In this document: positions 56,072-64,000 of the stretch, piece after piece
Layout of the letters: each line of letters starts with the position of its first letter
Position numbering within the stretch: position 1 is the first letter of the stretch
NCBI GenBank assembly: GCA_025531455.1
Contig: JAMYHL010000005.1
Location: forward strand, 186,001 to 250,000
Reading direction: 5' to 3'
Source of the DNA: Apiotrichum sp. Y4204
Lineage: Eukaryota > Basidiomycota > Tremellomycetes > Trichosporonales > Trichosporonaceae
Length of the DNA stretch: 64,000 bases
The notes under the pieces: model-generated
Database searches by the model: none
The model's input: the letters and a program-made list of their open reading frames with translations, nothing else
What the model was told of the DNA's origin: nothing
Position numbers and translations under genes: made by a program

Positions 56072-57475
56072 CGATGAGCAGCTAATCGATAACGAGCAGC
56101 TGGGCGCCCGGTTGGTCGCACATGGGTACCGCGCATGGTTTAGTCGCTTTCATACGTTCATACGCCTTGTAGGCCGGAATGTCTATTGATGTTCTATGCA
56201 GTCCAGGCAGATCTCTTTGAGTAGTTGTTCAGAGGCTCATTGGTTGTGCCGTATCGCTTATCGTGCTTCCGACATCGATGAACAGCATGCACACGACAGC
56301 ATGTTGGCATGTTCTGGTTCTTGTTCTGTGTTTTGTGACCACCACAGGGGCCGGCAGCCGCGAGACAAGCTCTCGGCTGTCGATCTCCCGCCCGCCGCGG
56401 GGGCAGCATTAGCCCAGCGGCAATCGAGTTGCAGAGAGGGGTGTCACCACTCGGCCAGGGTGCGGCCAGGTACGGGCGCTGCCCGTGTTTGGGATGTTTT
56501 GTTTGTGTGCTGTTTCGTCATACGAGAGGACAGAGAGAGACGGATCACCTCTTGTCTCCTGGCAAACTCTGGTTGCAGGTTACAACGGTTCATGTTCTTG
56601 CCAAAGCTGTAGGAGCGCAGGAGAGTGGAGAAATGCCGAAACGCCGACCGGGCCCTGCTTTGCCCTGTTTGGTGTTCGCAAGACAAGAGCGCAGAACACA
56701 CGGTGACTTCCAGATGACCGCAGAGGGGGAGTCACCAATCGAGAGAGTCGAGCCGCAACCCACTCTAACATCCAAACCCTACCGGAACCCGGGGGAATAC
56801 AGTTTACGACCCGGCACAGAATGAATGTGGCGCCGAACCTCGGGGCGCGGCCTGCGTCGCCCCGGAATGCTATAAACTAACTCTATCCTCTCCGGGTCTT
56901 GCCTCCGTCCTCCGTTGTCCGTTACTCTTCACCCGCGGACCCCACTGAGCGATCGTAGGCTTGGGGTCTGCAGGCCTGGTGAAGCTTGTGGTCACGAATG
57001 ACTGCAGACGCGTTGACGGGCATTTCCGCTTGCGATTGCTCATCCTCCGTTTCTCTGCGCCCTTCTCCGTTCGCCAGCTCGCCAGCACTCATCGCTCACA
57101 CCATGTGGGTCAGCCGGAGACGGCGCTTGACGCAGTCTGGCTGCGAAGGGGCAGAAACACCGCATGGCACCGCTGCCGGATGCTAGATTAGCTAAATGAG
57201 CTAGATTACGCTACATATCGCAATCTTGCATCCCGAACGGAGACTGTTCATATCGCCGTAAGTTGACCATTGACAAGTAATGCGTGACTAGCTTTCTATT
57301 CATCCATCACTTTATATCGGTCCACTGATCCCACGGATCGACGGGCCAACGGAGCAACGGGTCAACGGAACAACGGGGCTTATCTGACGTGCTCCAGGGA
57401 AGTACGGACGCCGATCCCCCTCGAGGCACGCGGATTGGCAGGGGCTAGAAGTAAACAGCCAATGGCTCATATGCC

Positions 57476-57505
57476 GATCCGCTGATCCGCTGATCCGCTG
57501 ATCTG
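57476..57505 (+). repeat. 8-bp tandem repeat (GATCCGCT)
   Basis: Three full copies of GATCCGCT plus a degenerate fourth. No function can be assigned. Confidence 0.85.
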
Positions 57506-58515
57506 TCACTTGTTGGCTGCTGGACTAGGGGAGGTGCGCTGACCGGGGATCGAATCTCATGCACACAGATCTTCGCAGGATCGGCAGCCGGCCGGCACCA
57601 CCTTCGTCCACATTCTTTAACCTCTCAATCAACTTGATCTGATGACGTGCACAGTATCATTTTCCACACCCTGATAAGCGGGCAAATTACAGCCATGGCG
57701 CTTGAGTGGGTGGTCAAGGTCAAGGCAACGGGCAAATAGCAGTCGACTGTGAATGCTCGCGCCGGCTGGCGAGATGAACCAAGACCGAAGTGCACCAACC
57801 AGCGTCAATAACTAGTTACCAGAACTGACGCGTGACGCGCCCGACTCCAGTTCAAGTACTTTGGAGCGCACGGACCTCGCGGTGGCTGGGCGGTGGCAAT
57901 GGCAGAGTACATTGCAAGGGACGGATCAAGGGCCGAAAACGGGCGCGGGGGACTGCGAGAATGCGTGTGGTAAGGCTTTGAGGATGGGATCGAGAACTCG
58001 GGTGAGCCTGAAAGTTCGTTCTTGACAATGTTCATTTGACAAGTCCTTGCACACAAGTGTTCTCGAATTCTCGACAGTTCAGATCGCTCAGAAATCAGAG
58101 ACCCAACTTCCAGATCCACCTCTTCAGATTCCCATTCATGGAATCCGATATGGCCATATCCATATCGCATCTCGACCAGCCCCCCCGGGCAGGCCGCGCA
58201 CGGTCCACAGGCCACAGGATGGGATGCGATGTGGTCCGAGCGCTCATGTTGGCGTGTGTTTGGCTTCTTACTGGCTGCGGTTCTTGCTGTGCTGGCCGTG
58301 TCCAGGGTCCGCGACTGACATGTTTTCTCATCCTCACGGCTTCGTGTTTACTCATATTTACGCATCTGGGCATCTCAGTTTCTTAGCTTTTCATCACTCT
58401 CCTCATCTTTGGCCTCCGGCCCAATCGAGCTCTCGCTGGTCCTCTTAAGCACTTCTTCCAAGATCTTGAAGAACTTTAGCGATCAACAACCCTCATCTCC
58501 AACGCGTTCACCTCA

Positions 58516-61500
58516 ATGTTCTCGTGTGCCGCTCTCGCGATTCTGGCGGCTGTCCTCCCAGGAGCACTGGCCGACTCGCGCCTGGGGGAGAATCCCACCG
58601 CGCTCCCGCTCTTCCGCGCTGCGGGTGGAACCAACGTCGTGGCCGTTGGGGTCGGCACGCCGCCGCAGGTCCTCAATCTCACTGCCAGTGTGTATTAATA
58701 GGTGTGTTTGGCTTGTGTTGACCGCAGCGACGAACGAGTGGTACCTAGCCGTGGCTGGGACAGAGTGTATGGATTGTCTGTCGAATGGCACCACGGGGCC
58801 TGCGTGAGTTGATGGTTTGGAATCGAAACTTATCACAGATTCAACGAAACCGCCTCGTCTACCTACACCGTAAGCTGTCGAACCATGGAATCTAACAGCT
58901 GACAGCAGCCCTCGAAAAGTCACATTGTGTACACGCTGCATTACCCGGGCTCTTCAGACGACAAGCTGGACATCAGCGCGCGCTTCTCGGAGGAAGCCGT
59001 TACGCTCCCGGGCTCGAATCCGTCCTTCCCCTTGCTGAACATGCATGCAGTGCGGAATGGGTTGATCCGCCGACCACTTGCCCCAGGGACGGGCGGGTTC
59101 TGGGGTCTCGGTATTGATCCGGTACGCAAGAAAGCATGGGCCGTGTTGACGCCAGACACAAGCGGACAAGTCGCCTATCTTCACTGCGCGCAACCTTGAA
59201 GGCAAGGATAGCTTCACTTTTGGTATCGACGTGCAGCCATTCGGGCAGAATCCAGCGGATGCCGCCGGTGTGTTGCACTGGGGCGGCGTGCCCGCCGGCG
59301 CATACGTCGGTGACTTGTAGGTCAAAACAACAGACGGCTCTGATGGCAGCGACTGGATCCCCGCTGGTGCATCTACAGGCTGGTCGACGTCGATCGACAG
59401 CATCACGTTCAACGGAGAGAAGATTGACTTAACCGGATACTACGCCACCTTTGACCCGGGCTTTGACGAGATCTACGTCCCGAACGAGATTGCGCAGCGA
59501 GCGTTCCGTGCCACGCCCGCGGCGCGGTACAGCAGCACCGACTCAACGCGCTGGGTGAGTGCTTCCAGATGAATGTTCTGACCATCTATATTGCTCGACT
59601 TTCAGCTTCTGACAGCAGACACTCCTATGCAACACCAACATGACCATGAGCGTCACGATCAAAGGCGTTGAGTATGCTGTCGACCCTGCCTCGCTCGTCA
59701 GCACCCGGTGGTCGCGCGGCTCGTGCTCGTCCAACTTTGTTTCGTGGCATTCGGAGACCACGCGTAAGGAGATTCGCCTCGGTGCGGCCTTCCTCAGCGG
59801 CGTGTATGCGTGAGTAGGTATGCAAGACTTCTCTGACGACAGGGCGTTCTACTACTCGAACAACACCCAGTTCGTCGGCCTGGCCGGCAAGCCTGGATCC
59901 GCGAACGAGCGTAACACTGCGCCCATCGCAAAGAGCAACCACGTTGTGGTCGGAGCAGGTGGGTATTGGTATTTGTAATCGTAATCCGCTCACATTTAGC
60001 TGTAGGCACCACAATTCCGCTGCTCTTAATCTTCCTCGTCTTCTGCTACATCCGGAACCGGGGAAGCCTCAACGCCACCTGGCATCGGCGGTACCGCCGT
60101 GCCCAGCACGATGAGTATAACCGCAGCCTACGGGAGAGCTACGACCCGAGCATGAACGATGCGGAACGCAAGACCATCGCCCCCACCGATTATGGCACCC
60201 CGCAGATTCCGTATGCGCCCCTGTCTGCGCCGCCCCCACTACCAAAAGATGCGTACTCCGTGCCTCACTACGTTGCGGAACAGTACACGCCGTCACCCAT
60301 GGCCCTGCTGGCCGGTCCCTCGTCAATGCGGATGCCAGGGCCCCAGTCACACCTACCGGCGCCAGTTCCACACCCCCGCCCCGGCCCGACACCGGCACCC
60401 GTTCCCGTACCGCTCCCTGTCTCGCCGATGGGAACGCCAGCAAGGAAGTGGCAGTCTCTTCCTGTCTTCGGCCGCTTCCTGGGTAGTCGCCCCACCGTGG
60501 CGCCAGGGCATCCTGCGCAGTACGAGCCGTTCCGTCTTCCAACGCCGACGCCGACGTCCCATCTCCCGCCTGCAACGACTACCCGCGTCCCGCGCCCACA
60601 GCCCCGCAGGTTCGAGGGCGAGATGTACCTCTCCCCGCCGTCCGCGCAGCCGCCGAGGCGTAAAGTCAGCGGAAGCCGCCCCCGCAGTCCTCAGCCGCAT
60701 CCCCCCCTCCATCACCCGCAACCCAAGCTGCACCACCCTCATCCTGTCCACCCGCCGCTCCCCATCCCCCGCGTTCCTTCTAGCGGTGACTACCCTCAGC
60801 ACCGCGATGATATCCACGTACGTGAGCCGGGACGCGAAAGTCCGCGTGAGGAGGGAATTGCTCGCGACCACATGCTGGTAGCAGCACGTGCCGGAAAACA
60901 GGACCTCGGGGAGCGCCAGACTCTGCTTTCCTCTCACGCAGACGACCGTCTCGCAGAGGCGAGTCGAGAGGCGGACCGGCAGCGCGCAAAGATTATTGCT
61001 CAGCGAAAGGAACGGGACCGCGAGCGCGAGCGCACCCGGGCAGAGGAGCGGGAGAAGGCACGAGAGCAGGCCCTCGACGCTGCCAGGGAAGCGGCGCTGG
61101 AGATTGAGCGCGCGAGGGAACGCGAGCGTGAAAAAGAGCGTCAGCAAGAGCGGGAGCTTGCGCGAGAGAAGGATCGCGAGAACCGACGGGCGGAGCGCAA
61201 GCGCCTTGCTGCGGAGAAGGAGGAGAGGGAGCGCGAGGAGGCCGAGTTCGAGCGGTCGCGGCTTGCATGCGAGGCCAAAGAGCGCGAACTGGCGGACACA
61301 GTCGCCGACATGCGCGAGCGCGAGCGCGACTATTTGAAAGAAAGGGAACGCGCGCGCGAGCGTGACTACCTGCTACAGCTTGAGCGCGAGCGGGAACGGA
61401 AGGAGCGCGAGCGCGAGGCGCGCCGGCTGGAGGAGCGTGAGAGAGAAAGTGCGGACATTGCTCGACGCCAAATTCAGAACCGTGAGGAGAGGGAAAGGCG

Positions 61501-61600
61501 AGAGAAGAAGGAACGCAAGGAGCGCGAGCGGGCGAGGGAACGTGAAAGGGAGAGGATGGAGCGCGTGGAGGCGGAACAGCAGCAGGCTTCGCGCCGCTAG
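58516..61600 (+). CDS. Membrane protein with degenerate pepsin-like ectodomain and Arg/Glu coiled-coil tail
   Basis: Predicted 914-residue type I membrane protein. Exons: 58516-58687, 58728-58803, 58839-58869, 58909-59121, 59171-59316, 59350-59554, 59619-59809, 59843-59958 and 60006-61600. It starts with a signal peptide (MFSCAALAILAAVLPGALA). The ectodomain follows the pepsin A1 layout: VGVGTPPQVLNL, a hydrophobic strand, FGIDVQPF-...-GVLHWGGVP, ITFNGEKIDL and FDPGFDEIYVP. The first catalytic D-T-G is missing (TATTNEW in its place, about 56-62), while an Asp remains in the second (FDPG, about 248), so protease activity is doubtful. One membrane helix (TTIPLLLIFLVFCYI, about 385-399) leads to a Pro-rich cytosolic segment and, from about 700 to the end, an almost pure Arg/Glu/Lys helix expected to form a long coiled coil. 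I do not recognise a named family with this full architecture. Confidence 0.78.
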
Positions 61601-62277
61601 TGAGAGTATTCGTACATAGATGTAAACATGTAATGCGTGATAGAGCACACACAGGAGGCAGAAAGATGTCTCTACATTTCGCGTCTTATGCGTATTAGTT
61701 TCGTAATTTCGTACAGAGACCGCGAGGCCGCGAGAGGCAACACTTCACACATGCGCACGGGTCATATTCGCACACGCGTCACACGCGTCACATTCGCACA
61801 TTCGCCACATCGCCACTTTCTGTGCCATGTGCCACACTGCCAGGTCATCTCATATCTCCTACGCCACTCCGCTCTCCGGCCCAGGTACATGCAATGTCGC
61901 CGCCACCGGGCGTGCATGCGACGCTCCCCTCCCCAACTAGGGCTCGCTCGGTGGCCCAGTGGCTCTCCTCTCTGCGCTCCACTTTACTTGTGGGAACTGA
62001 GATTGGGTGGGAGGGAGGTCATGTGTATGAGGAACAGCAACCAATTTGTAACATTTATAATCCCCCCCCCCCCTTAACTGGTCCTAATACATTCCTTATT
62101 ACGTTCATTCATTAGCCGCCACCCTGCTTCCACGTTCCGCGCCAAGACGCGTCGAGCCATACGAACTCGAGCTCGAGCCTTTAACATCGACATCATCCAC
62201 CTCGTCTCAACCTCTTAACATCACCCAATCGTCTACCCCATCGTCATCTCTAAGTCCTTTAATTCTACTTCGGCGCC
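61601..62277. other. Intergenic: pepsin-like gene to terminal gene
   Basis: Spacer between tandem genes containing a 12-C tract at 62062-62073 and CT-rich sequence before 62278. No gene recognised. Confidence 0.35.
62062..62073 (+). repeat. Poly-C tract (12 C)
   Basis: Uninterrupted run of 12 C about 200 bp before the putative start of the last gene. Confidence 0.9.
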
Positions 62278-64000
62278 ATGTAAGTCGCATAGGAGGCGCT
62301 GCAGCGTCATCTCCCCGTCGCCGTCGCTTGAGGCTGCTCCCACAGCCGTTTCCGCCACTGCCATGCGCGTGTTCGCGATGGCTATCGTCCTGTCCGGCCG
62401 TCTGGGATCGGCCGGTTCTAGACGTTCCCACTATGGCTCTTTATATTTAGAGCCTTAGAAGCACTACAGCCTCTCAGCCCTCCTACAACGCAATCACCTC
62501 GCGCTCAGACTGACACCAGGCCGCTACCTATTGAGCGTTCGCAAGGAAACGTACGTCTGTTGGCCGGCGCGGAGCTATCTTCCCTCCTCGTCTCCCACAC
62601 TGGCCCCGCTGCTCTTTCTTTGGCTTTTTGCAGGAGTGTGTCGTCTGTGTTTACCATGGATACCAATGGTGGCGTGGTCCAGGCCGTTGCACCACATGGC
62701 TCCCACACTCTTATTCTAGGCACAGCTACAGCTCGCTCCACTCGCTGTGCCATCGCTGACCTCAGGTTGCTTCTCTCGTCTCGCGGTTCCAGATCGCCGC
62801 GGACCGCGATGCGGTAGCGACCGCGCGCGATGCCCGTGACGCCGTGCGTCGTTCGTCCTTTATCGGCCGGCGCCCGAGCGGGCAGGCAGACGACGCAGTG
62901 GCCGCCGCCGTGACCGGTGCCGCGGCGCTCGCAGTCGCCGCTGCTGCTCTGCACCCCTCTGCATCTCCCTCCACGTCGCCTGGCGCATCCCACGCAGCAT
63001 CGCCAACCATGTCGCCTCCATCGAGCGCACTGTCAGCCAACAGCACCGGTAACGCCAGTAACGACGGCCCGACCGAGCCGCGCACAGACCATCATTCCGG
63101 CTTGGGCGCGGGCGCCACGCCCAGACCTCTCGCTGGGACTGGCTCGACAGGTGCGATGGGCCCGCGTGGGACTACGCCGCTCACGCCCGTCGCGCCAAAT
63201 ATCCCCAGCGAGAAGTCTAAAACAGGCATCACTCACAAGAACACTCACAAGCCCGCCCCACTGCCCGCTGTGCCCATCAACGTGCCGACCATTGTTGACA
63301 TCCCTCCTACCCCGGTCGAGCCGCACGTGGTGAAGGATCGGGCGCATTCGAACACGTCCGGAAGCGCACGGCACAAGCCTGCGACACGGACAGCTGCGTC
63401 GCCCGCCCCTGCGAAGCATCAAACTGTCTCTCCTGCCAGCAGAAAACCGGCCAGTGCGGGAGGCGCGGGTGCCAAGACGGTGCGCCCCCGCCCATCCATT
63501 TCGCGCTTGAATGGTACTCCGCGCACGTCGTCCTCCGCCTCGACTCATGTGTCCGCGTCAACTGAGGCTGGACTGCCGACCGACACGTCTGATGTCAAGC
63601 AAACAGTCGCGTCGCTGGCCAAGACCCGCCGCCGCCCATCATCCCCTCTCTCCCCTGAACAAGCGACCCCTGGTCGGAGCAGCACAAGCCCGCGGTCACG
63701 CTCATCCCTCTCCACCTCGCCGACACCTCCGCGCATAACTGTGGTCACACTGCCACCCAACTCGCGTCTTCTGCAGGGCACTGCGGCTAGCCGCGCCCGT
63801 GCTGCAGCTACTGCGGCCTCATCGCCCGCAAAGATCTCCCCGCCCGCCAAGGCACGCCGCCATGCCTCTCCCCGCACGTCGCCCAAAGCTACTGTGCTCG
63901 GTACGCCTTCCCAAGGCTCTGGCTCGAAGCCCCCGCCGATGGGACCAGTGGGCTTATCGCCAATCGGCCGCCTTGGCCTCGCGGCCGCGCGCGAGGCACG
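62278..64000 (+). CDS. Ser/Pro/Ala-rich protein, N-terminal part (partial, unknown)
   Basis: A plus-strand frame is open without stop from 62766 to the window end and encodes a Ser/Pro/Ala/Thr-rich, basic, presumably disordered protein. It starts with a helical segment (VASLVSRFQIAADRDA, followed by TARDARDAVRR) and later has PRITVVTLPPNSRLLQG and several S/T-P sites typical of kinase targets. The best 5' model is AT at 62278-62279, intron 62280-62519 (GTAAGT...CACCAG), exon 62520-62550 (G completing the ATG, then PLPIERSQGN), intron 62551-62765 (GTACGT...CTCAG), then the long exon. This puts an intron inside the start codon; other 5' arrangements are possible. I do not recognise the family. 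Confidence 0.5.

Larger units (their letters stand above)
54919..58515. other. Intergenic: long divergent region of RAC1 and pepsin-like membrane protein
   Basis: The longest gap in the window (3.6 kb). It contains the TTG/CAA repeat at 55125-55183, a pyrimidine-rich (on the minus strand) stretch to about 55900 that could be a long RAC1 leader, an 11-bp inverted repeat at 56037-56071, CAACGG repeats around 57350-57376 and an 8-bp tandem repeat at 57476-57505. A 263-codon minus-strand frame (55116-55907) is low-complexity and was not called as a gene. Confidence 0.45.

Noticed and set aside
57547..57556. GGATCGAATC resembling a tRNA T-loop
   Set aside because: Flanks do not form a T-stem or cloverleaf.

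Overview
The window is nuclear DNA of a basidiomycete yeast or fungus. Genes are broken by many very short introns (mostly 29-80 nt) with GTGAGT/GTAAGT-type donors, CTGAC or CTAAC branch sites about 10-20 nt before the acceptor, and CAG/TAG/AAG acceptors. The gene set (PAH1/lipin, YKT6, EME1, RP A34, GND1, UTP4, TFB4, RAC1, CSC1) is purely eukaryotic. The intron style and GC-rich coding DNA point to Tremellomycetes, perhaps Trichosporonales; that placement is inference. All exon maps below were assembled by eye from reading frame, splice motifs and family conservation.

Left part (1-19000): 5' end of an SNM1/Artemis-type nuclease (-), a FYVE protein (-), a small CBS-domain protein (-), a peroxisomal ABCD half-transporter (+), a Syp1/FCHo-type F-BAR muniscin (-), the SNARE YKT6 (+), the junction-nuclease subunit EME1 (+) and RNA polymerase I subunit RPA34 (-).

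Middle (19000-46500): 6-phosphogluconate dehydrogenase (-) divergent from glucose-6-phosphate 1-epimerase (+), p23/SBA1 co-chaperone (+), a FetA/STAR1-like single-domain ABC ATPase (+), PAH1 phosphatidate phosphatase (+), a Yip5-type Golgi protein (-), a CSC1/OSCA channel (+), an eIF4E-binding 4E-T-like protein (+), type I asparaginase (-) and a glutathione S-transferase (+).

Right part (46500-64000): UTP4 (-), TFB4 of TFIIH (+), a mitochondrial DUF1279/FAM210-like protein (+), the GTPase RAC1 (-) with a very long 5' region, a membrane protein with a degenerate pepsin-like ectodomain and a long Arg/Glu coiled-coil tail (+), and the start of a Ser/Pro/Ala-rich protein that runs off the right end (+).

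No single multi-gene system is evident. The most unusual material is in gene architecture. RAC1 appears to contain a 3-nt exon as well as 11-nt and 13-nt exons, the ABC transporter has a 9-nt exon, several genes begin with 10-14-nt coding exons, and the last gene seems to have its start codon split by an intron. The second highlight is the pseudo-aspartyl-protease membrane protein. No tRNA, rRNA, CRISPR or intact mobile element was recognised.
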